Of a stretch of DNA of 64,000 nt, positions 45,697-59,124 are shown piece after piece (position 1 is the first letter of the stretch; each line of letters opens with the position of its first letter). The stretch is from Alisma plantago-aquatica (lineage: Eukaryota; Streptophyta; Magnoliopsida; Alismatales; Alismataceae), in contig OY856411.1 in NCBI GenBank assembly GCA_963693085.1, positions 63,658,001 through 63,722,000 of the forward strand, read 5' to 3'. The notes beneath the pieces were generated by a model that had not been told where the DNA came from, did not search any database, and saw only the letters and a program-made list of their open reading frames with translations. The translations under genes were made by a program, and so were the position numbers.

Positions 45697-48600
45697 TGTG
45701 ATAATCTGGATTTTTTTTTCATTCAATTAGTGTACTTCTTGACTCATTTGACACTTTAATGTACTCAATAACCTTCATCACTCCTAATTTTATGACTTTG
45801 AGTCACTTCATTCTCAATTGACAAGTTATCTTCAATTAAATATCATTTTGTGCTTGTATATGTCTTCAATTTGAGTTTTAAACTAAGTGCCATGCTTATT
45901 ATCTGTGATCATTTGTAATCAAAATGGAATGCATACAATGAACTATCCTTGATAGAAAATATATTTCATAATGTAGAGGATTCAATTGTAAATCCAATGG
46001 CCCAAAATCACCTCAATTAGAGTCATACATCCCAAGATATGACCATTTGAACTTTTGTTATTCTTATCCTTGTTTTAATTTTGATTTAGCTTGATCTGAG
46101 CCTTATTAGGCCTGAGTGTGTGCATGGCCCAATTAAGGGGAGGCGCCCCCTTGCTTTTCTATGTCAATGATTCAACCTTGTGTTTTTTCTAACCAATCAT
46201 GGTCATTGGATGCTTCTCCCATGGATCCGCCTATGATCCAACGACTACTGATTCATCCTCAACCTTCGTAAGTAATGCCAGTGGAGGTGGCACTGCCACC
46301 ACCTACACTTTGCTTCAACCAATCCCCTTTGTCCCCACTCCCTTTTACAAAATCAATGCCCCCATTTGCTTCCCCTTGATTCCCTCTTTGTTTACCCTCT
46401 CATTCCCATCCTTTTCACACCCTCCTTTCCCCTTCTTTCTCTTCTTCTTATCCTTCGGTTTCGGTAATGCTTCCTCCTATGGGTACCTTGGGTGTTCACC
46501 CTTTTCATTCTCCCTAGCCATGACCAAGTAATGTTCTAGCCTCACCATGATCTTGCAAGGTTGAATGGCCTGTTCCCGAGGGCGATCGAGCCCTCCCGCT
46601 ACAAGAAAACCCATGCTGACAAGCCCATTCCCGTTGAAGGGATGACACCTATGTGGGTCTACCGATGCGGTGGACCTATCACGGAACTCTTTGTTACCCT
46701 AGTTCCACCCTCCTAATGGCTAAATAGATAAAAGGTGAGTGGACTTGGGCATCTGTAAGTAGAAAGACACAAATATTTCACACATGCAATACATATGTAA
46801 AAGCAGTAACAACAAGAGATAACAAAATACTAAACATAAGGATAAGTGATATGTACCCATTTCTAGATTCAAGTATACCCATTTTTACTTCATTTCAGAG
46901 CTTAGATTCTTGAGTGTGGTGGATCTTCTTTTGGTAACTACAAATTCTATAAACAAAACATATTAATGCTAAAGCATTAAGTACTCTATGAAAAGGCATG
47001 TAAATAGTTTAAGAGTATAATAAGAGTTGCTTGGCTAGAAACATCATATTAAGAAAGAAGTAGAAACAAGGCGATAACACTTAATGACATTGTTTTATAC
47101 AAAGTGTGTTCTAATTGCATTTCCATTATACTTAACAACATATTTATGGCCATCGACCAGCTTCCCATTAGAAGGGTCTGTAAGGGTGCTCAAGATTAGT
47201 CAACCCTTCTATCGACATGGTTCCCCTTATCTTGACATATCAAGTAAGGTGCCCAACCTTTTGTCCTTACCCCGAGAATATAGGTAGGTACATAAGGTTT
47301 GTATAATGGATAAGTTCAATTATGTTCAAGGTTTGCTCAATACATATCAAGCAAAATGAACGTACTAATCATAGGGAATAAGTAGCTCAGTCAAGTAATT
47401 AACTAGCCAAACATTCATACGATCATACATATAATTAAGACAATAACATAGTAGGTTCAAAAGACTATGTGTACCTTAAGAGTTATGATTCATGCGTAAA
47501 ATTCCTAGAGATGATCCAAACCAAGGGAAAATCACAAAGAAAAGATATATCATGATGTCTTAGAAAATACAACATTGAAAATTTAAACACCATAAGATTC
47601 ATGTGGATGTTCCCCTAGTCCTAATTTTCAAATAGTTCGAGGGGTGTCCCATCTTGTCAAACACACATACATTGATTCAACATAGTATAATCATTAACAA
47701 CTAAGCCATAGGTCTAGGTGAACCATCCACATTATGTGTACTACAAGATATGTGTAAGGTCTTATTTAGTAATAGGGGAAACATGGAATTAGATTATCAT
47801 CAAGGTTTAGTCAAGCAAGATTATAATTAGTCGCATTAGATCCATTCAATGCAATATTGTACATTTCCAAGCCATGGAGGCACTAAGTAGATCAAGTTAA
47901 AATTATAAAGTAATAGCATGTTAATTATACTGATTTGAAGTCATAAGCTACATGTGTAACATTAGAGCATGTTATTAGAAAGGTTAGATCTCAAACAAGT
48001 AGTGTATGCACTTAGGTCATACTAGGTGCTACATATAGTCAAGAAGGTACATGAATGTGCTACATGACATTTCAGGAAACAAGTCATTTTTGGGATGATT
48101 AAGAAGTGCACATAGAGAATTGAATAATAAGGATTCACTTTAGCACACGAATAAGGATACACATTACATAAGTACTCAAACATCACATTTAGGGAACATT
48201 AGTGTACAAAGGTGAGTCATTTTTAGCTCACAAGAGATACTTAAAGCAAGGAGGCATGAAGGTTTATTCAAACATGGTATAAATGATCATAGGGTCTACT
48301 GATTTCAAAGTTCAATCATGGTATGATGATAAGTTAGGTCAAAACCTCATATATAGACAAGTTGCATCAAATAATCACACAAAGAGTCACTTTTGAGAAA
48401 AACTAGTCATAATAGGTCAAGATGAATCAATATGATGCATTTAGATGGCCCAAGATGTTAAGAATAGTAAATAATGCTTAAAGTTCACTTATTTAGGGGA
48501 TTTGAAAGATTAGATGTCATATTCGTATAAGGTGATTGAGCATTTATATCATCCAAAATATCACACATGAATCATTTAGATAAAACAAGGGAGATTTGAG

Positions 48601-51600
48601 CATAAAAAGAAGTAGATGACATTTCCATTGCATAGATTGGATTTTTCATAATGAAACCACATATAACATCATTACATTTGGTTGAGAAACCTAGGAGATA
48701 TATTGTTTTGGATATTTACCCTTCATTAGGGCTTTGAGATGATTTTTGGGCAAGATTTCCTTGATTGGGCCAAAATAGGAGGCGCCCAGGGGGAGCTGGA
48801 GAATCAATTCCCTATGGAAGAAGGTTGGCGCGCGAGGTGGAGAGTGAGGGGCAGCATCTACGGGAGGTTGCGATGGTTGGCAAGGCACATCAGCTGAGCG
48901 CGGGTCAAGGCAACACTCATCAATTTGGGTGGACGCGCTGCCATGTTAGTAGGGGAAGGTGTAGTCCCAGGTGCTCACAGGACAATATGATTCACTGAGT
49001 AGAGTCTACATGGCAAGGTAAGAGGTGGGAGAGGTGAGAGCATGAGATATAGATGCACGTGGTAACTTAATGCATCCTAGTTCACCGTTGAGTACTATCA
49101 TGGTAGAGAGTGAGAGGGGGGAAGAGAGAGAGAGGGAGTCGAGAGGTATAAAGGGGGGGGGGTGATTGATCAGGGTTGTCTGCCCTTAATCTGACGTTAA
49201 CCCATTATTGTCTTCTCTAGATAAGGTTTGAAAACCCTAAGAATAGGTGGCGGCATAGAAGCTAGGTGAAACTACGTACAATGAAAAACTTGGGCACATA
49301 AGAGAAAAGGATGGAAAAGTCGAGGAGAGGAGAATGGGGGGTTATGGACAGTGAGGGGCACTGGGGTTTGATCTAGGGTTGCCTAGAGGTGATGGCTATG
49401 GAGTGGGTAAAAGAGAGGTGTGTCTAGTTCCTCCCTGCTCTTGCTGGTGCCCCATAGGCTATGGGCATGGGCCCTTTGGCCAAAAGGTGTGGGTAAGTGG
49501 TGGGGACAAGAGGCAAGGAGGGGAAAAAGATTGTTGAGAACCTATTGGAGCAATTGCAAGTGCAACACCGACAGCCAGGGAGGGAGATGACCCTGAGCCA
49601 CTAGATCATGCCATGATCTGTGGCTGATGAGGGTCTAAGGGTCCACGATCCAAGTTGAGGTGTAGAGAGGAGAGCAAGAAAAACACGAAATGAGAGGAAA
49701 AGAAAATAGGGAACAGATGAGCCTTGACTTCTCTTGGGTGCATATGGTCCTGCCCAACAATGAGGTAAGAGGGGTTAAAGGGGTGGGTAAAACATAGGTA
49801 AAGGGGTTAGAAACTAGGGTATTGAAAATGTCATAATTCCTTCATATGAGCTCAAATTTTGATAAATTATCATGGGATGGAAATATGAGGAATAACTCTA
49901 AAACAAGGGTTCAAGAGTGGGGTGATAGTGGACACACTATAAAATCAAAATTGAACGAGGAGTGATAAGGCGTGATATGAGTCTAGAACTTGTTTTTTGT
50001 CAATGGAGTATTACCAACGTGATATGTGCATACTGAAGGCACTAATAGTGCATCAAAACACATCCAAACATGAAATCGAAGGTGAGGACAAGAGAGGGGA
50101 CCAAAATAGAAGTCGTATCCAAAAGTGAAATTCTAAGTTATCACAGGACCGCTATGGCCATCGACCACGAGACGCCAACAAATGCCTAAGAGCGGCCATC
50201 GGTGACACAGGCTCGTGAGGGGCGCTGACCAGCCATAGTCGGATGGTGCCTGATCCAAGGAGTAGCGGGTCATGTGTTGCCTCTGGATGAGAGCTGAGGT
50301 CCCAGATTCACTTGGATTTCCACTGTGCAAGGTAGCCTCCCCCCCCTCTTTTTCCTAAATCCAAGCTTGAACTTGTATGGAACACATCTCATCGTTCCTT
50401 GAGCCATTTTGGCCATATAGTATATGAATTTTCATCTACAGAAACTGATATTTTCAATGGTACTAGTTTTACGACCTATTTCAGTCCGTAGTGGTACTAA
50501 TTGTGCTAACAATGATAATATTTGATCTCTTTCTACATGTTTGATTCCATCTAATTCTTAAGCTTGATCCTGTGTGCCTCAAAACCCTATGATATCCTAA
50601 TATCAATACCTTGTACATCTTCATGCACAATGATTCTAACTATATCCATAATTGATCCCCAAATATGACTTAATGTTGCTTGAATACCCTCAAATGGGCC
50701 TATATGCAAATGACCACCACATTGATGTTATAATTTGTCCAAGTATGCTTAAAACCTCTATGAATGATCCAAATCAATAGATTTTACCCTCACAAACACA
50801 ATTACGATCCTTCTTGAACCCTAAATATGATCTTGTTTCCCTTGGTGTGAGTTAATATGGCCTTATGTGCATTCTTTCGATGAATGATAAACATTATGCA
50901 TTTATTGATCTAAATTTTTTTTGCCTTGAAATCAGTAACTTATCATATTTTGTATCCCCAAATCCCCTTGATGGGTCTAAATGCCCTAATCTTAACTTAA
51001 ATATGATCTAGTGTACATGTTGATGACCAAGTCTCAAATCTTGGATGAATCTTTCTCTAATGATGATCTATGCTACTTTATGAATTCAAATTAGTATCTT
51101 GATGATGTTTATGAAGCATAAATCAAGACACTACATCTATACTCTAATGATAACAATCTTGCATGAATATAACTCAACTTGATTAGTTATGACGATGTTG
51201 ATGCTTATGTTCACTAAGCTTCCTAGAATCGTATAATTTCTCTATTTAAGATCATGCAACCCTAATATTATGACCCCTAATCTTGGTAGTGATGTGCCAC
51301 CCTAATATCTAAATGAATCCATATTGTATGATGTAGCTTGATTATGAACAAACACGACCTAGTTTGAGATCTTAAAATCAGTGATGAATGATATGATACC
51401 TAGATCTAGGGGGCACAGCCAACCACCATGATTTTGCAAAATAAAACTAATATTTTTTATATTAATCCAAGTGTACTTAATTGTAATGCTAGGATATCTA
51501 CGATGAACCAATTGCCACATTCTAGTCAAGTTGCTAATTATGGTTTTCTAATCAAGTTCTTAATCTCGTGCTTTAATCAAGGTATGCTTTATCCTCCTAT

Positions 51601-52426
51601 TGACCAGACTAGTGGTATTGAACTTGATTATGTGCTTAAACTACTTGGCTTTATAAACTTGTTTAAGCTACTTGTTCCCTATGATTAGTACATCCGCTTT
51701 GCTTGAGATATGTTGAACAAATCTTGAACATAATTGAACTTGTCCATTATAAAAACCTTATGTACCTTCCTATATTCTTGGAGTAAGGGCACAAGGCATG
51801 TTGAAATAGGGTTATCTCGTTGACTTAGGTCTTGAGGTCCCACCTATATAAAAGGATTAGCTAATATTGAGCACCCTTACAGACCCTTCCTTCGAGGAAG
51901 TTGGTCAGTGGCCATGTATTGCTGCTTAAGTATAATGGAAATGTGCCAAAAACATGATTGCATGTTCATAAGAAAGTCTTTAACATTGTTTATTTCTTTC
52001 TTTCTATCATATTATGTTTTTCTAAGCATATATGTTCTTAAACCTGTGAGTTTATGTATTGTATAGCGTACTCAGCACAGTTGTGTTGATGTGTGCCCTT
52101 TTTATGATTTTAGGTAACATGTACACTAAGACTCTCATGATATGATCGTTACTTCTTCTATATTATGATAATCTTCTACTCTTACTCTGATGACATTGAA
52201 TGACATGCAAATGGTTTTCTTATGGGTTAACATATGGGGCTAAGTTCTTGAGTTAGGTACTAGTTTAGTTTTCCGATGCTATGTTATCTCTTATCTTGTT
52301 CTTGTTTGTGTTTTTATTCAGGCATATGTTATGTGATCCATTTTAGTGGCAGATACCCTAGTCCACTCGCATTTGGCCGAGTATCCATTAGGAGTGTGGA
52401 CTTAGGTAACAAAAGGCTCTATTTCA
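45697..52426 (+). mobile_element. Gypsy family-B LTR (5' LTR), interrupted by a solo LTR
   Basis: Runs 45697-46676 and 50151-52426, about 3.26 kb without the insertion. Starts TGTGATAATCTGG and ends GGCTCTATTTCA, followed two bases later by a primer binding site. The first part matches 54474-55390 and the second matches 55391-57035; both pieces line up with one continuous copy downstream. Short ORFs such as 46199-46531 do not persist in the sister copy and are not genes. Confidence 0.82.
46677..50145 (-). mobile_element. Nested 3.47-kb solo LTR with GGACC target duplication
   Basis: On minus it starts TGTGATAACTTAG (50145 downward) and ends GAGTTCCGTGATA at 46677. It is flanked by identical 5-bp GGACC repeats (46672-46676 and 50146-50150). 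It is related to its host: minus 47340-47080 matches plus 51700-51960, and its end block GTCCACTCACC ... CCATTAGGAG matches 52350-52400. So one family-B-type LTR sits, inverted, inside another. The expected terminal CA has become TA. Confidence 0.85.
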
Positions 52427-52428
52427 AA

Positions 52429-52441
52429 TGGTATTATAGCC
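52429..52441 (+). other. Primer binding site of gypsy family B
   Basis: TGGTATTATAGCC, a close variant of the Met-tRNA site TGGTATCAGAGCC, two bases after the LTR end TTTCA. Confidence 0.7.
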
Positions 52442-54473
52442 ATCACATATCCTCTATGTATGTTTATTAACTCAATTACACATACCCTAGAGAGTCTTTT
52501 AGCATTTTATCTCTTCTTTAAGGACAACACTAAGACACCCATTAGATGATTAGTTAGCTTCTAATCTCCTCATGTGATTCTTCTACTCTTGATTATCAAT
52601 CACGTGATCTCTCAATTATGAGTACCTTATATATGGGGAAATACTTAAATTTGAATGAAATGGTAACATTTGAGTAACATAATGATGATGATTCCATGAT
52701 CTGACCTGAATTGAAACTTAACTTTGACTAATGAAAATACTTTTGTAGTTAAGTACTCATGTATGACCTCTCAACTCATGTTAACTCAACTTTACTAAAT
52801 AGAGACTAAATGCTTTCTATGTTTGAGGCAAAATGATAATGATCTTGATATGATGAGATAAGTAGGATTTGTATATTATACCTCATTTTGTTGAGGTCCC
52901 TATTTGATTTAATCCATGATGCCCTATTATTGTCTAATTAAGCAAAATATTTCCCTATTCTGGTATATATGATGATTATGCCTTAGAATGACTAAGCTCT
53001 TGAACCCTCAAAATCATGATGAAAGACTTTGATGGAATAGGCATCTTCCCTATTGATTTTTGTGTCTCTTGGTAATCCTAATTTTTAATGATATGATGGA
53101 TGTGTATCTCATTCTTGTACTATTTCTCTCTACTCTTGGAGTGCCCAATTGGACTTATCGATTTCTAATAATATACCCTTTCCTTGATCATGACAGGAAG
53201 GGAACACGATTTGACCTTAATCTTACAAAATCTTGAAAGATGATTGCCCTATTAAGATCTTGATATTTGATATCATGAGCTTTGAAATATGATTCGATAA
53301 TTGATACTCTCCCTATTTGGATATACTTGATGATGGATTAGGCCTAATATAGACTAATGTGCTAGATTGGCGTGGTATTTGACTTATGAATCCCCTAAAC
53401 TAGGTCGCATACCTATTATGACTACCTTTAGATTTTCATCTTGTTGATTATTTAGAGATTAGGGAGGCAACCCCTTCCACCTAATTTTGACTCCTTGACC
53501 TATGTCCCTAATAGGTCAAATTTAAGAAGGTATTGATACTCGATTTTGAATAATGATTTAATGATGATCTTGAAATATTATGATGTTGATTATATCTTGT
53601 GGTTGGCTCCCGAGAAAGACCTAAGTCTAGATCATTCATCAACGTTGAACACCATGATAATAAGCTCGATATTGATATCTCAAAATGTTGCTCAAATAAT
53701 GCTTGAAATGTTGCTCAATTGATGTATATGGATGAATGATTGCCTATCGGTCTATATAGGAATCTAAACCCTAGCTTCAAAATGTTTGGACCTATGAATT
53801 CGATGTATGAACATGACTCTTGACATTGAATTATGAAATCTTTACTCACAATTATTGATCTAGATATTAACTTGGCTCCTACAGTCACTCTATTTGGATC
53901 TTGAGATCACCCTCGATATATGACTGATGATTTTCATGTTCTTGAATCTCAAAAAAATTGTAACAATGATTGTGTTGACTCACTTGATTTATGACTTAGG
54001 TTAAACTTCATGTGCAGTAGGGTGGGACCTTCCATTGATTTTGAGCACGAAAACATGATGTTGAAATATGAAGTTGTCTCAAATTGTTGAAATATGCAGT
54101 CTCAATCATGGAAGTATAACCACACTTAGGACAATGTAGAAACTATAACCCTAAATGTTGGGAAAGAAAGTCACCCCTTACTCTTGAACTCTATTTGATT
54201 GACTTGAAATGTGATCTCTCCAAATTTGGTGATATATAGGATGATCTCTCCAAAATTGTGACTCGTGTGATGATACTCCCAATTTGATGATCTATGGGAC
54301 TATGAGTTGATCATGATGCTTGATTGCTTGATTCTAGAGTGAGATGGATATTGTAAGTAGTGATGATATCTTATGAGAATACTATGATGATCTTGATGTT
54401 GAATGAGAAAACTCAATCTCGATTGATGACTTGATTCTATTTTGGGAACACAATTTCTTTAATGTGGGGAGGA
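52442..54473 (+). mobile_element. Short coding-free interior of a family-B element, ending in a polypurine tract
   Basis: Only 2.0 kb lie between the primer site and the polypurine tract (AATGTGGGGAGGA, 54461-54473). No gag or pol motif can be read. Bases 53640-54180 match the minus strand at 18571-19090. The arrangement fits a deletion derivative that would need enzymes from a full-length relative. Confidence 0.68.
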
Positions 54474-57035
54474 TGCGATAACCTAGATTTTCTCTCATTC
54501 AATTTGTGTACCTCTTGACTCATTTTCACTTTAATGTACTCAATAACCTTCATCACCCCTAATTTTTTTTTATTTTGAGTCACTTCATTCATAATTGACA
54601 AGTTATCTTCAATTAAATATCACTTTGTGCTTGTATGTGCCTTCAATTTGATTTTTGAACTAAGTGTCATGCTTATTGTGTGTAATCAACTTGTAGTCAA
54701 AATTGAATACATACAATGAACTCTCCTTGCTAGAAAATATATTACATAATGTAAATGATTCAATTGAAAATCTAACGGCCCAAAAATCACCTCAATCAGA
54801 GTCATAAATCCCAAGATATAACCATTTGAACTTTTGTTATTCTTATCTTTGTTTTAACTTTGATTTAGCTCGATTTAAGCCTTACTGGGCCTGAGTGGGC
54901 ACACAACCCAATTAAGGGCAGGTGCCCCTTACTTTTTTGTGCCAGAGATCTGAACTTATGTTTGTTCTAATCAGTCATGGTCATTGGAAGCTTCTCCCAC
55001 AGATCCTCCTATGATCCAACGGCTACCGACTCATCCTCAACATCAGCACGCAACGCCAGCGGAAGTGGCGCTGCCATCACCTAACCCACTTTGTTTTGGC
55101 CAATACCCTGTGTTCCCACTGTCTTTTGCAAAATGGATGCCCCCATTTTCTTCCCCTTGATTCCCTCTTCGTTTACCCTCTCATTCTATGGCCTTTTCTT
55201 GAGAGTCCACATTTGCCCTTTTCCTCCTCCAAAACCATGACCTAGTGGTATTCTAGCCTCATCATGATCTTGCAAGCTTGTCCAGACTTTTCTCGAGGGT
55301 CATCGAGCCCTTATTATATGAGAAAATGCACACCAACGAGCCCCTTCCCGCCACAGGGGCGAAACCTATGTAGGTCTATCGATGTGGTGGACCGCTATGG
55401 CCAACGAGCACAAGACGCTAGAAAATGCCCGAGAGTGGTCACCAGAGACACAAGCTTGCTAGGGGCACTGACTAGGCATAGTCAGATGGGGCTTGATCCA
55501 AGGAAGGGGCGGGTCATTGTTTCCACTAGATGAGAGGTCGAGGACCCAGATTCACTCAGAGTTCCACTATGCAAGGTAGCCTCCCCCCTCTTTTTCCTAA
55601 ATCCAAGCTTGAACTTGTATGGAACACATCTCATCAATCCTTGGGCCATTTTGGCCATATAATATATGAATTTCCATCTAGAGAACCTGCTCTTTTAAAG
55701 AAGACTAATTTGATGACATATTCATGTTCGTAGTGCAACTTATTGTGCTAAAAATTATAACATTTGTTCTCTTTCAAAGTGTTTGATGCCATCTAATTCT
55801 TAAGCTTGATCCTTTGTGCCTCAAAACCCTACGATATCCTAATATTAGTACCTTGTATATCTTCATACATAAATATTCAAACTTTATCCATATTTATGCC
55901 CAAATATGACATAATGTTGTTTGGATACCCTTAAATGGACCTATCTGCAAATGACCACTTCGTTGATATTATTATTTGTTCAAGTATGCTTAAAACCTCT
56001 ATGAATGCTCCAAATCAGTAAATTTTACCCTCACACAATCATGATCCTTCTTGAACCCTAAAGATGATCTTGTTGCCCTTGGTGTTACTTAGTATGGCCT
56101 TATGTGCATTCCTTTGATGAATGATAAACATTATGTTATTATTGATTTAAAGTTGCACAAAGATGTTTGTTTGGCCTTGAATTTAGTAACTTATCATATT
56201 TTGTATCCCCAAATCCTGTTTTGATTCATTCATGTGCCCTAATGGGTCTAAATGCCCTAATCTTAACTTAAATATGATGTAGTATACATGTTGACAACCA
56301 AGTCTCAAATCTTGTATGAATCTTTATATAATGATGATCTATTCTACTCTATGAATTCAAATCAGTATCTTGATGATGTTTATGAAATATAACTAAAGTT
56401 GACCCCATATATACTCTAATGATGACAATCTTGCATGATTATAACTCAACTTGACTAGTTATGCCAATGTTGAAGCTTATGTTCACTAAGCTAGCTAGAA
56501 TCTTATGATTGCTCTATTTATGATCATGCAACCCTAATCTTATAGTCCCTAATCTTGGTAGTGATGTGTCACCCTAATATCTAAATGAATCTATATTGTA
56601 TGGTGTTGCTTGATTACGAACAAACACAACCTAACTTGAGATCTTGAAATAAATGATGAATGATATTACACATAGATCTAGGGGACACATCCAACCACCA
56701 TGATTTTGCAAAATGAAACTAATGTTGTTGATATTAATCCAAGTGTACTCAATTGTAATGTTATGATCTCTATGATGACCCAATTTCCAAGTTCTAGTCA
56801 AGTTGCTTATTATGGTTTACTGATCAAGTTGTTAATTTTGTTCTCTAATCAAGGTGTGTTTTATCCTCCTATTAGCCAGACTAGCGGTATTGAACTTGCT
56901 TGTATGCTTAACTACTTGGCTTTATATACTTGTTTGAGATACTTGTTTCCTATGTTTAGTATGTTAGTTTTTCTTGAAATATGTTGAACAAATCTTGAAC
57001 ATAATTGAACTTGTCCATTATACAAACCTTGTGTA
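54474..57035 (+). mobile_element. Gypsy family-B 3' LTR, truncated
   Basis: Starts TGCGATAACCTAG and follows the 5' LTR (45697-46676 joined to 50151-51760) block for block, for example CCTCCCCCCTCTTTTTCC, GAACTTGTATGGAACACATC and AACATAATTGAACTTGTCC. The match ends near 57035, about 700 bp short of the full LTR. Confidence 0.82.
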
Positions 57036-57755
57036 CCTGCCTGTGGTCATCATGGTTCTAAGCTCTATATTATGTAAACCCTAATTGAAATGACTTAACA
57101 AATAAAAACAATAACTAGACATGTGTTTTTGTCTTCACTAATGTTGGATGTATTTTGAAATTTCTAGTTATTGTTTAACAATATTTACTAGATAATAGTA
57201 GTCAATAATCTGATCCAAATAAATAACATAGATAACTAAGTTTATAAGAGTTTGTGGGTGAAGGGGCATCACAAAGATCATTTTTGTGAATATGAAATTT
57301 GTGGCTTTCTGCACAAGCTTGCGCAGTGGCTTGCCTCTCAAATTGAGTCACATACAGTTTTTCATATTGCCTCCCAGTGCTAGCTAGAGGTTAGTGTTGA
57401 ACTTCTGTCGAGCCTCGATGTCGCCTGAAAAACACATTGTAGGAATCATTCTCAGATGCACAATAATGGGTAATAGTAGGTGGAGAAGAAGAAAGAAGAC
57501 GAACTAAAATAAGTGATTTATTGGGCTAATGGCAAGGTGGTGGAGGCCACACACAACATCTATAAACAACATATAACAAAGAGCAATTCTCACACAGTAA
57601 CTATTTGCTTGTTCTCAGGTGATTTCTATAATTCTGGATGTGTTACAAATGGCTCAAAGACGCCCATTTTATAGATGTATGAACACCATAAAATAGGCGC
57701 CCAACTAATTGTTTTCTCCCCTCTAACAATAATTGGTATATGAGATCTAAAATGT
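57036..57755. other. No recognised feature
   Basis: Non-coding. It begins abruptly after the LTR truncation point. Confidence 0.45.
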
Positions 57756-58345
57756 ATAGTTCATTGGACAAACCCAAATAAGAACCGAAGGGACTTAGAT
57801 CCGTCAACTAAAATGCTAGTGAATCTAAATGTGAGAAAGGATAGGATTTGGTTCGATGAGAATTAGGTTTGGATGGCTCAAGAAAATTGCTTTTCCGAGT
57901 CTATTAATGGTAAATTGTGCATTTTCAAATTCCAAATGAAAAAATTATTATTCTTTTAAACAAAATAAATTAAAAAATTATTATATAAAAATATCAAATC
58001 GCACGTAATGAACTGGGTCAGGGTGTGACATGGCGAGGCGAGACGAGACATGTGCTTAGTTTGTTGGGTGAAACCAAGCAAGAACGAAGGGACTCGGGCT
58101 AGCCAACTAAAACACTAGTGAACCTGGATTGAGAAATGGTAGGACTTAGGAATGAGAATTAAGGTTTTGACCGCTCAAGACAATCATTCTTTTCAAACAA
58201 CTAAAGAAAAGATAAATTGTTGAAATTCCAAATAACAATATTAATTTATATTTAAAAGACAAAATAAAAGAATTCTATATTATAAAAAAATCAACCGGAC
58301 TCGGGCGTTGTGGGGCGAGGCAAGGTAATACATGTGTGTTTATCA
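57756..58345. repeat. Tandem duplication, about 300 bp x 2
   Basis: Copy 1 (from 57761) and copy 2 (from 58061) share AACCGAAGGGACTTAG / AACGAAGGGACTCGG, AACTAAAA(T/C)(G/A)CTAGTGAA, TTATATAAAAATATCAA / TTATAAAAAAATCAA and the ending GGCGAGGC. Divergence is substantial, with several short indels. Confidence 0.8.
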
Positions 58346-58675
58346 AAACCCAAAGTCAAAAATTCTTGTGGCGGCAACGGATGGCATGCAGTACAACGGT
58401 TAAGGAGCAAGAATTTGCTGTACACGATTTAAAAGGGTGTACGCTGCTGAAAATTCGGGTGCGTTACTTGAGATACAGGATGTAGTGGGCCCGTCACCTC
58501 CTAAATTAATAGCAATTGTGGATCAGATGATGGATAGTCACCTGTGGAAATCGGCCCTCGATAAACCACTCTGACCAAAATGTATGGAGCCATATCAATT
58601 TGTACTTTGAGTTAACATAGTTGTTTGGATGATAGAGGAAGGATGCGATTGTCTGCATTTTCCCCTTCCTAATTT
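58346..58675. other. No recognised feature
   Basis: Mixed composition with a few GC-rich words. No open frame of interest. Confidence 0.4.
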
Positions 58676-59050
58676 TTAGGGGGCGGCCACAATGGCAAAA
58701 GTTATAGAGACATAGAAGGAGCCTATGGTGATACCATCACAAGCACCGAGATTGGTGGTTAATACGTGAATAGTCTTTCGTATGAACTCCCCTCCATCTC
58801 CTCTATCACGGCTACCTCTACAACTTGTTCTTGGGAGCCATGCTCCATTGTAGCACCCCAACTGCTAGGCAGGCTGGTTAGGTGTGCGCTAGCTGGAAAG
58901 ATCAGCCATTGGCAGCTGCAACCCAGCAAGGTGGGGATAGGATACGGTAGGGCAGTGGTAAACTTGTGGGAGTGCATATGTGGAATCTGAGGATGAAAGA
59001 GGGAGAATGAGGGTGGGATAAAGGCCAAATTTTAATATAGGACGGGCCTT
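58676..59050 (-). other. Gene-like fragment: TATA-like box, leader and short ORF, unrecognised
   Basis: On minus, CCTATATTAAAA (about 59033-59044) is followed by a C-rich leader and ATG at about 58852, giving MEHGSQEQVVEVAVIEEMEG and a stop after about 30 codons. An overlapping frame (58861-58676) ends in CDGITIGSFYVSITFAIVAA, a possible membrane segment. It looks like the 5' end of a gene that was copied or broken. I recognise no family, and it may be chance. Confidence 0.3.
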
Positions 59051-59124
59051 ATATTTTTCATAGGACAAGCAATCACATTGCAACATCTCTTCCCCTCTCT
59101 CCTCTTAAAAATTCCACCTCTTAG

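Noticed and set aside
46199..46531. 110-codon ORF with Phe/Pro-rich residues
   Set aside because: Lies inside a gypsy LTR; the sister copy at 54976-55300 does not keep the frame.
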